DNA of 64,000 nucleotides from JACKAL01 sp964400355 (GCA_964400355.1 CAYNTO010000003.1:111109-175108), one strand, 5' to 3'. Shown: positions 33,275 to 42,985, counted from the stretch's first letter. Program-made: numbers and translations. The notes: generated from the sequence alone by a model not told the origin.

Positions 33275-34518
33275 TGATGTTTAATGATTCTTTGCGCCAA
33301 AATTCAAAAAATATTCCTGCGGCTCACGCCAACGCGTGGACGGCGTTTTTACACAAACCGCTTCCTTCGCGCAGCGACGAAGACTGGAAATACACGGATA
33401 TTTCTTTTTTAGACAAACAGAATTATTCTGCGGACATTGAACGTACTATGAATGTGTCTGTAGATACAGCACAGCCCTTCACGTTCAATATCTCCCGTGG
33501 CTTGGGGAAACAGGGTTTACCGCCATCAGTGAAAGGCCTGATGATTGCGGGTCGCGAAGAGGCTTTAAATCTGCTCCGCGCCTCCAGCACTCAAATACTG
33601 TCACCGCCATGGTCCTATTCCAATTATTTTTCGGAATTGTTTGATGTGAGCGACGCCGCGGAAGTGTACTTTATTTTTGATTCTCAGTGGGATGCGGAAA
33701 AGGTCTGCCAGCTTCGCTTCTCCACGGATCTTATGCAGAACACCCTTTCGTCTGTCGGCGTAAAGATAGTGCTATTGCCCAATGCCAACGTGCGATTGCA
33801 TGAAATGTTCAACGGCGAGGAAAACACTTTACTCAACGCCACTGTGAGCTACTACTTGGGCGAAAACGCCGCTTTAACCACGTTGAAACTAGATAAAACC
33901 CTCAAGGGCCGCGTGATGTCCACGACGCGTGCACGCGTGGCAAAGAACGCGCGATTGCATTCAGTGCATTTTACCGGAGATGCGCTTTGGGCTCGGCACA
34001 ACGCTTACGTCGAACTGGCCGGAGAGAATGCTCACGCCGAACTGAGCGCGAGCTACTTAGGCGATGAAGGGCATTTTGTCGATCACCATACATTTCTCGA
34101 TCACAAAGTGGCGCACACCACGAGCAATCAGGAGTATTCCGGCGTGCTTGCGGCCAAAGCCACGGGCGTCTTTAATGGCAAAGTTTGGATTCAAAGAGAT
34201 GCTCAAAAATCAAATGCCGAACAGCTGAGTCGCAACCTTTTACTTTCGAAAACTGCAGAGGCAAATGCCAAACCAGAACTCTTGATCGATGCGGACGACG
34301 TTAAGGCCAAACACGGCGCCACAATCGGACAGATGGATCAGGAAGAGTTATTTTATATGCAAAGTCGTGGGTTGTCTCCGTTGCAGGCCCGCGAAATGGT
34401 TCTTAAGAGCTTTGTGTTTGCATCCGCTGACAAGCTTCCCGATTCTCTCAAGCAGATTTACTTTGCCAAAGTGGGGCAGGAGATCGCGCGCTTCATTACG
34501 GACTTGAGAAATGTTTAA
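33271..34518 (+). CDS. sufD: SufD, scaffold partner
   Basis: About 415 residues. Low similarity at the N-terminus (RSDEDWKYTDISFLD is typical) and the conserved beta-helix end (DDVKAKHGATIGQMDQEELFYMQSRGLSPLQAREMVLKSF). It pairs with SufB and SufC. The start is GTG/ATG-rich; ATG 33274 or 33277 may be used. Overlaps sufS by 8 bases. Confidence 0.94.
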   Translation: MMMFNDSLRQNSKNIPAAHANAWTAFLHKPLPSRSDEDWKYTDISFLDKQNYSADIERTMNVSVDTAQPFTFNISRGLGKQGLPPSVKGLMIAGREEALNLLRASSTQILSPPWSYSNYFSELFDVSDAAEVYFIFDSQWDAEKVCQLRFSTDLMQNTLSSVGVKIVLLPNANVRLHEMFNGEENTLLNATVSYYLGENAALTTLKLDKTLKGRVMSTTRARVAKNARLHSVHFTGDALWARHNAYVELAGENAHAELSASYLGDEGHFVDHHTFLDHKVAHTTSNQEYSGVLAAKATGVFNGKVWIQRDAQKSNAEQLSRNLLLSKTAEANAKPELLIDADDVKAKHGATIGQMDQEELFYMQSRGLSPLQAREMVLKSFVFASADKLPDSLKQIYFAKVGQEIARFITDLRNV

Positions 34519-35731
34519 TGTTGAAAGTTTTCGCCAGCAGTTTCCGGTATTAGGTTCCAAAGTTGACGGTAAAGATTTTTACTACTTTGATACAGGTGCG
34601 ACATCTTTAAAACCAAAAGTGGTGGCGGATAGGATTCATCAATACTATCTCTATGAATCCGCGAACATTCACCGTGGATCGCACTATTTGGGGCGCATGG
34701 GAACACAAAACTTTGAAGCTGTTCGTGGTAAGGCCGCACGTTTTATCAATGCAACATCAGAAAACGAAGTTGTCTATGTTAAAGGGGTTACCGAAGCCAT
34801 CAACTTGCTTGCCTACAGCTATGGCCAGTCCTTGACGGCAAGAGACACTGTTGTTGTGAGTGGCAATGAACACCATTCCAACATAGTGCCATGGCTGCTA
34901 TTACGGGATCGCGTCGGTTGCCAAGTGCAGACGCTTACCTTTAATGAAGACGGGTCCATTGACGACAAAGAAATTGCTCGAGTAAAAGCCCTGGCGCCCG
35001 CGATTCTTTCCATGATCATGTACTCCAATGTAACCGGTGTGCGTTTCGACGTGGAAAAGGTGCTCAGCGCTTTTGCAGGAACGTCGACAGTGACTGTGAT
35101 CGACGCCGCTCAGGCTGTGTTGCACGAGAAATTAGATGTCCAAAAATTGGGAGTGGATTTTCTCACGCTCTCTGCTCATAAGATGTTTGGTCCGTTCGGC
35201 ACAGGTATTCTATTCGGAAAAATGGACCGGCTCGAACAATTGCCACCATTTATGGGTGGCGGGAGTATGATCTCCCAAGTGACGTGGGATAAAGTGATTT
35301 TGCAAAATCCTCCGCACAAATTCGAAGCGGGCACTCCCAATATTGCCGATGTTATTGGTTTTGGCGTGGCAATTGATTTTATTGAACAGTGGAAGCTGGA
35401 TTCGTGGACGCCGCACACTCGTCAACTGGTTTCGAAACTGGAAGACGGTCTCAAAGAATTTAAGCGAATTCGACAAATTGGCCCGCGGGCTCAGGATTGC
35501 AAAAAAGCCGACATTGTTTCATTTGTTTTTGATGGTGCTCATCCTTCCGATGTGGGAGAGATTTTAGATCAGATGGGTGTGGCAGTAAGAGCAGGCCATC
35601 ATTGTGCGCAGCCGCTTATGGGCACCTACGGAATCACAGGGACTGTGCGTGTTTCATTTGGTCCCTATAATACTTTGGGTGAAGTGGAGTATCTGTTGGA
35701 ATGCCTTACTAAGACGGGGAGTATCTTATGA
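34511..35731 (+). CDS. sufS: SufS-type cysteine desulfurase
   Basis: 406 residues. PLP lysine in TLSAHKMFGPFGTGIL; the catalytic Cys in RAGHHCAQPLM has the SufS-type context. Mobilises sulfur from cysteine for SufBCD. No SufE or SufU gene is in the window, so the sulfur carrier must be elsewhere or absent. Overlaps sufD (8 bases) and nfu (4 bases). Confidence 0.95.
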   Translation: MFNVESFRQQFPVLGSKVDGKDFYYFDTGATSLKPKVVADRIHQYYLYESANIHRGSHYLGRMGTQNFEAVRGKAARFINATSENEVVYVKGVTEAINLLAYSYGQSLTARDTVVVSGNEHHSNIVPWLLLRDRVGCQVQTLTFNEDGSIDDKEIARVKALAPAILSMIMYSNVTGVRFDVEKVLSAFAGTSTVTVIDAAQAVLHEKLDVQKLGVDFLTLSAHKMFGPFGTGILFGKMDRLEQLPPFMGGGSMISQVTWDKVILQNPPHKFEAGTPNIADVIGFGVAIDFIEQWKLDSWTPHTRQLVSKLEDGLKEFKRIRQIGPRAQDCKKADIVSFVFDGAHPSDVGEILDQMGVAVRAGHHCAQPLMGTYGITGTVRVSFGPYNTLGEVEYLLECLTKTGSIL

Positions 35732-36297
35732 GTTTATCCTACGACGTAATGGTGCGCACTTTGCCCACCCCAAATCCGGCAGCGATCAAGTTTATCGTCA
35801 ACGCTCCTTTAAAAAATACCGGGAAAGCAACGTTTTATAAAAAAGAAGACGCTCAAGGAATCACTTTGGCGGAATCCATTTTTATTTTACCGGATGTGCT
35901 GCAGGTGCACATTTTTGAAAACGTGATGACTGTTACTTTTACTGAATCTGCGCCGATCGAAGCACTTACCGAAGAGGTCGAAGCTATTTTAAAAACCCGA
36001 ATGGCTATTCACGACCCCAACTTTAAAATGCCCGACGAAAAAGAGGCCAAAAAGAACCGCGAGAATTTATCACCCGAGATGACTCAGATTGAAGAAATTT
36101 TAGATCGCACAATCCGCCCCGGTTTACAGGCTGATGGCGGGGATTTAGAAATTTTGGCTTATAAAGAAAACACGCTCACGATCAACTACCAGGGCGCGTG
36201 TGGCACGTGCCCCAGCTCCATGTACGGCACTTTGGATGCCATTCAATCTATTTTACAAGATGAGTTCAATCCGCAAATTCGCGTGGAAATTGGCTAG
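35728..36297 (+). CDS. NfuA/NifU-type Fe-S carrier, two-domain
   Basis: 189 residues. The N-terminal Nfu_N domain (VRTLPTPNPAAIKFIVN...IFENVMTVTF) is fused to a NifU C-terminal-type domain with CGTCPSS, whose CxxC binds the cluster, plus the usual GLQADGGDLEI. It probably passes assembled clusters to targets. Last gene of rrf2-sufBCDS. Convergent with the following secreted-protein gene, 5 bases away. Confidence 0.92.
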   Translation: MSLSYDVMVRTLPTPNPAAIKFIVNAPLKNTGKATFYKKEDAQGITLAESIFILPDVLQVHIFENVMTVTFTESAPIEALTEEVEAILKTRMAIHDPNFKMPDEKEAKKNRENLSPEMTQIEEILDRTIRPGLQADGGDLEILAYKENTLTINYQGACGTCPSSMYGTLDAIQSILQDEFNPQIRVEIG

Positions 36298-36302
36298 TTA
36301 GA

Positions 36303-36794
36303 TTATTGAACGGGCGAAACCTTCCGTGCTCTCATTTTAGCGCGGATTTTTTCAACGTGTTCGGTTTCTTCCTCAGTTTTATTCCATTTGTAAACCCGGC
36401 TGTGCCCCAAACGCTCGTTATTTTTTTCGACAAAGGCCATAAATGCTATCGGCTCGTCTTTGGCGTTAGAGACATCCACTTTAATCACATTTCCGGCATA
36501 ACTTCCGTCTGCTGATCTTGTGGCTGTACCGGTCAGTTCACCTTCGAGAAGAGTCGCGCCGTCAGGAAGCTTCCACTCTACTTGCAGATTTTCTTTTTTA
36601 GATCGAATCATTCCCATGATTTCCACAACTTTATCCGTTTTAGAGATCTCTTTAATACGCACGTGGACAGCACCCTGACCTTTACCCCAGGACTGCGATT
36701 CAGAGTCGCGGGCTGTAGTGGTTTCCGAAGAAATGGAAATGCCAATAAAGATAAGAAGAGTCAAAGCGGCAATAGTGATGTTTAATTTGGACAT
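36303..36794 (-). CDS. Exported protein of unknown function
   Basis: 163 residues with a signal peptide (about 1-25). The mature part looks like a single beta domain (AVHVRIKEISKTDKVVEIMGMIRSKKENLQVEWKLPDGA) followed by a charged helical tail. No family recognised. Its start overlaps the end of the metalloprotease gene by 13 bases, so the two are likely co-translated; the small protein may be an accessory or inhibitor, which is inference. Confidence 0.65.
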   Translation of the reverse strand: MSKLNITIAALTLLIFIGISISSETTTARDSESQSWGKGQGAVHVRIKEISKTDKVVEIMGMIRSKKENLQVEWKLPDGATLLEGELTGTATRSADGSYAGNVIKVDVSNAKDEPIAFMAFVEKNNERLGHSRVYKWNKTEEETEHVEKIRAKMRARKVSPVQ

Positions 36795-38461
36795 AATGAT
36801 TGTCCTCCTAATGTCATGGTGTAATTAGCGGCGTTACCGAGAACGCCACCCGTGGTGTTAACGCGCACGTTGATCATGTAGTATCCCGCCGCCAAATTGG
36901 CAGTGATTGTTTCTGTTCCGCTGCTGGCGCTGGTCACCACGGCTGTTTTTGCCTGAGCTAGCGCTGGTTTGGTGAACACGTAGTTTTCCGCGAAAAGATA
37001 CACATCCAGATCCGCGGCCGGATTGGGCGTGGTAGTGTAATTGAGAGTGAATGAGAATGTGCCACCTGGATGGTAGTACGCATAGAAATCGTTAGATGCA
37101 AACTGATTGGAGTTTGCGGCTTGGCCGTTTTCCGTTTGCGTGGAACTGCTGGCGGCTTGGATGTTGATCGGCGAGCAGGAGCCACCGCGGAGGACGGCAC
37201 GAGCATAATCGGCTTGGGAGCCTACGTGATTTTCACCTGTACGAATCGAGGACCAGTCTTGAGCATTAGGTAGTGCCTGTTGAAGGGTGTGAAAGAGTCC
37301 GATGTTGCGAAAACGATGGCTCGTTGATGCAAAACCATTGATGGGATCTGCAAAGATCGTCCACAATTCCGAGAAAGGACTGGTGACTTGATCGATACCT
37401 GCGCCTTCATTTATGGAATCAATGGCATCCCAAAGAATTCGACTGATGGAAAATTCTCTAAAATTTCCTTCGCCCATGGTGGAGGCGATATCGTCTCCTG
37501 GTACTTCGAGGCTCTCATTAAAGTAGACTCCCGTAGTTCCTCCGTTTCCCCAAGTGTCGCGGTAGAGCGGAACACCAGTGATGGCGGCCTGAAAAAAGTT
37601 AGCCCATCCCTCACCCCATGCGAGACGAGGATCGATAATGCTTTCTCCATCGTGAAAGCCGCCCGGAGAATTGGAGCGCGAGAAGACGTCTTCGATAAAA
37701 TGACCGTACTCGTGGAGAATTACGGAATTGTCGAAGTGATCGCAGTCGGAACTATCGACGTCGCCATCTTCACCACCTAATATATAAAGTTCGCGATATC
37801 CCGGTAAATAAAAACTCAGCGGTTGAGAATTGACGTAAGTGCCTGGGTCCACTCCCTTGTCCCAGAATATGCGCACGAGCGGTGCGCCGGTAAAGACAGG
37901 GCAATCGGCAAATGTACTTTTGCAACCAGTGGTTTCATCCACTAAAAATTCGTTCGCTGTGTGAGCTTGATCAAGAATATTAAAGGCTCCACCTTTCACG
38001 TCATTCTCTGCCTCTGCAGTTAGAGTGCCAGCAGATTTTGTAGTATCTGGTACTACGGTGGTTTCAATGGAGTGAAACAAGCGGTTTGATGGATTGTTGA
38101 GAACGAATGCTTTTGTAACTGCATTGTAAATGACACTGCTGATGCGCACAGTGTGTGATGCAGATGACTGGGGAACCTTTAGCGAGAAGGCGCCGTTATC
38201 ATCGGTGGCTCCGCATTGTACAAGAGTATTTCCATTATAAATTTTTACCTCAGCCATACGAATCGGTCGCGGTGATGGTGACACGATTCCATTGCCGGCA
38301 ACGCGAAATTCATATTCACCATTACCGGAGATCGTGACTCCATTCGGATAATCCGTGGTGGTGCATGTATAAACCGGAGCACTGCCGCCGCCGCCACCTC
38401 CGCTGGAACACGAGATGGTAGAAAAAGCAGCAATAGACAGCGTGATGATTGTAATGCGCAT
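36782..38461 (-). CDS. Lipoprotein zinc metalloprotease, HExxH type with C-terminal PPC-like domain
   Basis: 559 residues. Signal peptide followed by a Cys and a Gly run (ISCSSGGGGGG). A carboxypeptidase-regulatory-like beta domain appears early (RPIRMAEVKIYNGNTLVQCGATDDNGAFSL). The zinc motif is HEYGH in the middle, with WGEGWANFF about 45 residues later supplying a Glu, as in gluzincin-type enzymes. The C-terminal 110 residues (FYAYYHPGGTFSFTLNYTTTPNPAADLDVYLF...) resemble PPC domains of secreted peptidases. Likely degrades proteins at the cell surface. Co-translated with the small exported protein. Confidence 0.75.
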   Translation of the reverse strand: MRITIITLSIAAFSTISCSSGGGGGGSAPVYTCTTTDYPNGVTISGNGEYEFRVAGNGIVSPSPRPIRMAEVKIYNGNTLVQCGATDDNGAFSLKVPQSSASHTVRISSVIYNAVTKAFVLNNPSNRLFHSIETTVVPDTTKSAGTLTAEAENDVKGGAFNILDQAHTANEFLVDETTGCKSTFADCPVFTGAPLVRIFWDKGVDPGTYVNSQPLSFYLPGYRELYILGGEDGDVDSSDCDHFDNSVILHEYGHFIEDVFSRSNSPGGFHDGESIIDPRLAWGEGWANFFQAAITGVPLYRDTWGNGGTTGVYFNESLEVPGDDIASTMGEGNFREFSISRILWDAIDSINEGAGIDQVTSPFSELWTIFADPINGFASTSHRFRNIGLFHTLQQALPNAQDWSSIRTGENHVGSQADYARAVLRGGSCSPINIQAASSSTQTENGQAANSNQFASNDFYAYYHPGGTFSFTLNYTTTPNPAADLDVYLFAENYVFTKPALAQAKTAVVTSASSGTETITANLAAGYYMINVRVNTTGGVLGNAANYTMTLGGQSLCPN

Positions 38462-38524
38462 AAAGAATCTATCGGGAAGATTTGCCGAGTATATGAGGCC
38501 GGTTTTCTCAATACAGAATTACTC

Positions 38525-38553
38525 TTGCCAGTGGGTGGAATGTGTTTCATTAT
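38525..38553 (+). promoter_or_regulatory. Possible promoter for the ftsE-region operon
   Basis: TTGCCA (38525-38530), 17 bases, CATTAT (38548-38553), about 110 bases before the small gene at 38661. TGTCGAA and TTCGACA, about 45 bases apart, form an inverted pair in the leader between 38560 and 38630. Consensus-based only. Confidence 0.35.
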
Positions 38554-38660
38554 GAGATGAGTTGTCGAAGTTTTAGTGTCTTACTTTTCAAGTTCTGAGC
38601 GAGACAACATTATAAAGTTCGACAGTAAAAATTTACGACGTTTTTTACGGAAGTTGCGAA

Positions 38661-38912
38661 ATGGAAATGAGCCGAAATTCTGATATTAATTTAGGAACTG
38701 ATTCCTATCACATACAGACGGAAGACTGGGGTCTAGCCAGTCCGTTTATCGTGAGTCGAGTTTACAAAAACGGCGCCGTTGTAAAGAGCATCAAAACTCC
38801 GTACACAGAACTGATTTCGGCGCCTATGTGGGACCGGACTGCCGTCGAGCACGCGGTGGAAGTCCAGCACAATCAAATTCTAGACCTGCTAATTTCTGGT
38901 CAAGATCTCTAA
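38661..38912 (+). CDS. Small conserved-looking protein upstream of ftsE
   Basis: 83 residues, no signal peptide. The stretch SYHIQTEDWGLASPFIVSRVYKNGAVVKSIKTPY, followed by a helix with AVEVQHNQILDLLISGQDL, resembles a small protein family I recall from deltaproteobacteria, function unknown. GGAAG lies 7 bases before the ATG at 38661; ATG 38667 is also possible. It ends 19 bases before ftsE and likely shares its promoter. Confidence 0.6.
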   Translation: MEMSRNSDINLGTDSYHIQTEDWGLASPFIVSRVYKNGAVVKSIKTPYTELISAPMWDRTAVEHAVEVQHNQILDLLISGQDL

Positions 38913-38931
38913 TCTCCTCTAAAATTTATGA

Positions 38932-39597
38932 ATGATCTCATTTTCACACGTCTACAAGACTTTCCGTGGAGAAGTGCACGCTCTGCGTGACGTCACTTTT
39001 AATATTAACAAGGGCGATTTCGTTTTTCTTACCGGTCACAGTGGAGCTGGAAAGACGACATTGTTCAATTTACTCGCGGGTTTTGATAAAGCGACATCAG
39101 GACAAGTTGTTGTTGCGAATTACCAGCTCAATGATCTCAAAGAGGATCTCGTTCCCTTTTTTCGTAGGAAAGTGGGCGTTGTATTCCAGGATTTTAAACT
39201 TTTAGGCAACCGCACGGTGGCCGAGAACATTGCTTTGCCGTTGGAGATTGTCGGTGCAAGTCCGGCGATGATTCACGAGAAATCCATGCAAATGCTCACC
39301 TCTCTTGGCATTGCCGACAAGGCCAATCAGTTCCCCGATGAACTGTCTGGTGGGGAAAAACAGCGAGTGGCGATAGGGCGCGCCCTTATCTCTCAACCGG
39401 AAGTCATAATTGCCGATGAGCCCACTGGAAACTTAGATCCGAATTTGAGTCGCGATGTGATGAACGTTTTTCAAAAGTTCAACAGTATGGGCACGACTGT
39501 ATTTATCGCGACACATGATTTGAATTTGGTGACAGAGATGAAAAAGCGCGTGATCAATCTGAGCAAAGGGGAGCTTGCAAATGAAGCAGGCGTTTAA
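38932..39597 (+). CDS. ftsE: FtsE, cell-division ABC ATPase
   Basis: 221 residues. Walker A GHSGAGKTT, signature LSGGEKQR, Walker B VIIADEPTGNLD. With FtsX it forms the divisome complex that controls septal peptidoglycan hydrolysis. The order ftsE-ftsX-envC confirms identity. It overlaps ftsX by 17 bases. Confidence 0.94.
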   Translation: MISFSHVYKTFRGEVHALRDVTFNINKGDFVFLTGHSGAGKTTLFNLLAGFDKATSGQVVVANYQLNDLKEDLVPFFRRKVGVVFQDFKLLGNRTVAENIALPLEIVGASPAMIHEKSMQMLTSLGIADKANQFPDELSGGEKQRVAIGRALISQPEVIIADEPTGNLDPNLSRDVMNVFQKFNSMGTTVFIATHDLNLVTEMKKRVINLSKGELANEAGV

Positions 39598-40519
39598 GCG
39601 ATACATCGATTTTACTTTGCGCTCGTGGAGTTCGCAGACAACATTGCGTTTGTCGACCCTGGTGATACTCATCTTTACCTACTCGGTGACCATATTCCTG
39701 AGTCAGTCGGCATTTAACTTCAAACGTGTGCTCAACCGCTGGGGCGATGATACCAAAATGACGGTGTATCTTGCCGAAGGACAGACAGACGACACACGTA
39801 AAAGTATCGAATCTTTTCTAAAAACGGTTGCCGATGTGGAAATGATTCGTTTTGTTTCCCAAGAAGAAGCTATAGCGCAATTTTCTAAAAAGAACTCGCT
39901 GTTTTCCAATGAGTTTATCGACGACCTTAAAGACCAAGAAGTGTTCCCTGAAAGTTTCGAAATTACTCTCAAAGGCAGTATACAGAATCAAGAGTATTTA
40001 AAAAAACTTAAGAGTATTTCGGAGAACATTAACGGGCAAATCGGCGTGGAAGAAGTGTCTTACGGGCAAGGCTGGATCGAAAAGTATTCTGCATTTCTTA
40101 ACCTTATGAATTCACTTGTCGCAGTTATCGTATTTTTGTTCATAGCTGCGAGTTTGCTCATCATTTCGAACCTGGTGCGCGTTATCGTTTACAATCAACG
40201 CGACGAGATCGAAATTCTTGAATTGATCGGTGAGACGAAAGCCAACATACGTTTGCCGTTTGTATTGGAAGGCATCGTGTTCAGTGGAATTTCATTCACT
40301 GTGGGACTAATGCTTAATATGGTCATTTTTACGTGGATTTCCACGGAATTTTCGCAAAGTACATTGCTAAACCATTTGGCAAATTTGGTCGCACAACCGC
40401 AGTGGATATTTATCTCTAGCGGATTTCTCCTCAGTGCGTTGGTGGGATTTCTCTCGTCGTACTACACGGCTAAGTCTATCAATACAGGTTGGGCTCTATC
40501 CAATAGGACCAATAGATGA
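39581..40519 (+). CDS. ftsX: FtsX, cell-division membrane protein
   Basis: About 312 residues with four membrane spans (about 26-45, 165-190, 215-240 and 270-295) and a periplasmic loop after the first, as in FtsX. The ATG at 39581 is preferred because GGGGAG lies 7 bases upstream. Transmits ATP hydrolysis by FtsE to EnvC, encoded next with a 4-base overlap. Confidence 0.92.
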   Translation: MKQAFKRYIDFTLRSWSSQTTLRLSTLVILIFTYSVTIFLSQSAFNFKRVLNRWGDDTKMTVYLAEGQTDDTRKSIESFLKTVADVEMIRFVSQEEAIAQFSKKNSLFSNEFIDDLKDQEVFPESFEITLKGSIQNQEYLKKLKSISENINGQIGVEEVSYGQGWIEKYSAFLNLMNSLVAVIVFLFIAASLLIISNLVRVIVYNQRDEIEILELIGETKANIRLPFVLEGIVFSGISFTVGLMLNMVIFTWISTEFSQSTLLNHLANLVAQPQWIFISSGFLLSALVGFLSSYYTAKSINTGWALSNRTNR

Positions 40520-41643
40520 TCAGAAGTGGGATTTTGTTCTTAGCAATATCGATGTTGGCGCTGCCCTCCGTGGCGAACCCATCTTTAGTTGATGAGAAAG
40601 TAACGACATACAAACAACAGTCGGTGACTCTTCAAGAGCGCGAGCGAGAAATACTAAGTGCACTGTTCAAAATGACACGAAAGCAGCGTAGATTGGCAAC
40701 ATTCAAAGCCGAACATCTCCAAAAGCGCGAAGAGCTGGAATCGGATGTGGCAGAACTGCAAAAGAATATCCAGTACGTCACTCAGCAGATTCGCCTTATG
40801 CGCAGCAAAATCGCCAGACGCACACGAAATCTTTATAAAATTAGCGCTCCTACGATTTTCCAATCAATTTTTGGATCGCAAAGTATTTCCGAGATGGATC
40901 GCAATGCACGCATCCTTTACAAACTTTCTAAAACAGAAATGAGCCAGCTCAGAGATTTTCGCGGATTAAAGAATCTCCTTGATCAGCAGCAACAAGAACT
41001 AGAAGTAAAGCTTGCTGCGCTTGAATCGACTCAAAAAGATTTGGATCGCCAAGAAAAAGAAATTAAGGACAATTACTACGCACAAATGCAAATGCTCAAG
41101 TCACTCGAAGCAGAGGACAAGCTAATTGTGGATAAGCTTAAGAAACTTAAAGCAAAGACCGCACACACCACTATGGGCCTTTATGCCCCCGCGTTTGAGG
41201 GTGGGCTCTATGAGAAAAAAGGCCAATTGGATTTACCAGTTGCCGGGCTCGTGACGCAAAAATTTGGTTTGCTTCCGGTAAGCCAGGAGAAAATCAAAGT
41301 TTATCACAAAGGGTGGTTTATAACTTGTGTGCCGGGTAAAGAAGTTTATCCCGTTCATGGCGGAAGCGTAGCCTTCGTGGGTATACTCGCTGAACGCCGT
41401 AACGTGGTGATCGTTGATCATGGCGATCACTTTTATTCTGTGTATGCCAACTTAGAAGCCGTAGCTGTGGGTATGGGCGACCGAGTGAATCCGCTAGATA
41501 TGATTGGGCAGGCCGGAACGTCGCGATTGTTTGGTCACGGACTTTATTTTGAAATCCGTCACTTTTCGCAGTCAGAAGATCCGGTGGAATGGTTTGATGA
41601 AAATAGATTAAGAATCTCATCTGTGAAGGAGAGCACGATATGA
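40516..41643 (+). CDS. envC: EnvC-like amidase activator with inactive LytM domain
   Basis: 375 residues. Signal peptide, a long coiled coil (about 25-210, rich in Glu/Gln/Lys) and a C-terminal LytM/M23 domain (about 230-360). The zinc ligands are missing: the HxxxD motif reads HKGWF and the final HxH reads GLYFE around residues 342-346. That loss is the signature of EnvC, which activates amidases rather than cutting peptidoglycan. Position directly after ftsX agrees with EnvC being recruited by FtsEX. Confidence 0.88.
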   Translation: MIRSGILFLAISMLALPSVANPSLVDEKVTTYKQQSVTLQEREREILSALFKMTRKQRRLATFKAEHLQKREELESDVAELQKNIQYVTQQIRLMRSKIARRTRNLYKISAPTIFQSIFGSQSISEMDRNARILYKLSKTEMSQLRDFRGLKNLLDQQQQELEVKLAALESTQKDLDRQEKEIKDNYYAQMQMLKSLEAEDKLIVDKLKKLKAKTAHTTMGLYAPAFEGGLYEKKGQLDLPVAGLVTQKFGLLPVSQEKIKVYHKGWFITCVPGKEVYPVHGGSVAFVGILAERRNVVIVDHGDHFYSVYANLEAVAVGMGDRVNPLDMIGQAGTSRLFGHGLYFEIRHFSQSEDPVEWFDENRLRISSVKESTI

Positions 41644-42953
41644 AGAGAAAACTGGGCGTAGCCTTATTTATTGTTGTGGGGTCCAGTTGGATCGCATGGA
41701 AGAGTTTTGCGGCCGACGATCGCTATCTCAATTTGCAGATCTTTGCAAAAGTGCTCAACATCGTACAGCAGTACTATGTGGAGCCGGTGGATTCGCAAAG
41801 ATTGATATATGGTGGTATTAAGGGAATGCTGCGTGAGCTCGATCCGCACACCAATTTTTTGTCTCCTGAAATTTACAAAGAATTTGAATCGGAAACCACC
41901 GGTGAATTTGGTGGTATTGGTATCGAAATATCGATCGAGGATGGGATTCTCACAATTATCTCGCCGATTGAGGACACTCCGGCCTGGAAAGCGGGGATAC
42001 AACCCAGTGACAAGATTGTTGAGATCGATGGTGTGAGTACTAAAGGTTTGAGCCTCGCCGAAGCCGCACAAAAAATGAAGGGCAAGAACGGCGAAAAGAT
42101 AAAATTGGGAATCATGCGCGAAGGCTTCGAGGAACCTAAACAGTACGTCATTAAACGCGATGTAGTAAAGCTGCATTCTGTAAAGTATGTAGATTTGGAT
42201 GATGGCTACGGTTACATCCGGTTAACAAGTTTCATCGAGAACTCAGCAAAGGAAATGAAGGAAAAGCTTCAGGAACTCAAAAACAAACACAAAAATATTA
42301 AGGGCGTAATATTGGATTTGCGTCGCAATCCCGGCGGGCTTTTGGATCAAGCTGTTCAGGTGAGCAACTTGTTTCTTGAGCGCGGTGTAATTGTGTCGAC
42401 GATTGGCCGTGATAAAAGCAAAAAAGAAGTGATTCAGGCTAAGTCTCCCGGAGCCTATTCTGGCTTTCCGGTAATCATTCTCATCAATGAATCATCTGCC
42501 AGTGCAAGCGAAATTGTTGCAGGCGCTCTCAAAGACAACAAACGTGCTCTCATTATGGGTAAGCGCAGTTTTGGTAAAGGTTCGGTACAGTCCGTGGTAA
42601 AGATGGGTGACGGTTCGGGTTTAAAACTCACGGTTGCCCGGTACTACACACCAAATGGTGTGTCCATCCAGGCCGAGGGCATTACTCCAGATATCGAAGT
42701 CGAAGAGGTTGATGCTGCAGCTATTGAGAAGGCGATTGCTGGAAAAACAATTCGCCGGGAATCTGATATTGAAGGACATCTTTTGGGTGAAGCCGAAAAG
42801 AAGCAAAAGGCAGCGGCCAAGGCTTCTAGCTCATGGTGGAAGAAATTTGACAATAAAGAAAAAAACGACAAGCAAAGTCTGATGGCCAACGACTATCAAG
42901 TTTTACAAGCATATAACTATATTAAAGCTTGGAAAGTTTTTAAGAGTCTTTAG
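41640..42953 (+). CDS. Carboxy-terminal processing protease (S41)
   Basis: 437 residues: N-terminal anchor or signal, a PDZ domain (about 80-170, GGIGIEISIEDGILTIISPIEDTPAWKAGIQPSDKIVEIDG) and the S41 catalytic core with Ser in NESSASASEI and Lys in GKRSFGKGSVQ. Periplasmic. Such CtpA proteases process or degrade envelope proteins including cell-wall hydrolases. Fourth gene of the FtsEX operon, overlapping envC by 4 bases. Confidence 0.95.
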   Translation: MKRKLGVALFIVVGSSWIAWKSFAADDRYLNLQIFAKVLNIVQQYYVEPVDSQRLIYGGIKGMLRELDPHTNFLSPEIYKEFESETTGEFGGIGIEISIEDGILTIISPIEDTPAWKAGIQPSDKIVEIDGVSTKGLSLAEAAQKMKGKNGEKIKLGIMREGFEEPKQYVIKRDVVKLHSVKYVDLDDGYGYIRLTSFIENSAKEMKEKLQELKNKHKNIKGVILDLRRNPGGLLDQAVQVSNLFLERGVIVSTIGRDKSKKEVIQAKSPGAYSGFPVIILINESSASASEIVAGALKDNKRALIMGKRSFGKGSVQSVVKMGDGSGLKLTVARYYTPNGVSIQAEGITPDIEVEEVDAAAIEKAIAGKTIRRESDIEGHLLGEAEKKQKAAAKASSSWWKKFDNKEKNDKQSLMANDYQVLQAYNYIKAWKVFKSL

Positions 42954-42963
42954 TTATTTCCGC

Positions 42964-42985
42964 GCCCAATTCTTCTGAATTGGGC
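42964..42985 (+). terminator. Hairpin after ctpA
   Basis: Stem GCCCAATTC/GAATTGGGC (9 bp), loop TTCT, 10 bases past the ctpA stop, followed only by ATTTCC. It may attenuate rather than end transcription into the next gene. Confidence 0.5.

Noticed and set aside
40516..41643. Active M23 endopeptidase instead of EnvC
   Set aside because: Both zinc-ligand motifs are missing and the gene follows ftsX, so a non-catalytic activator is the better call.
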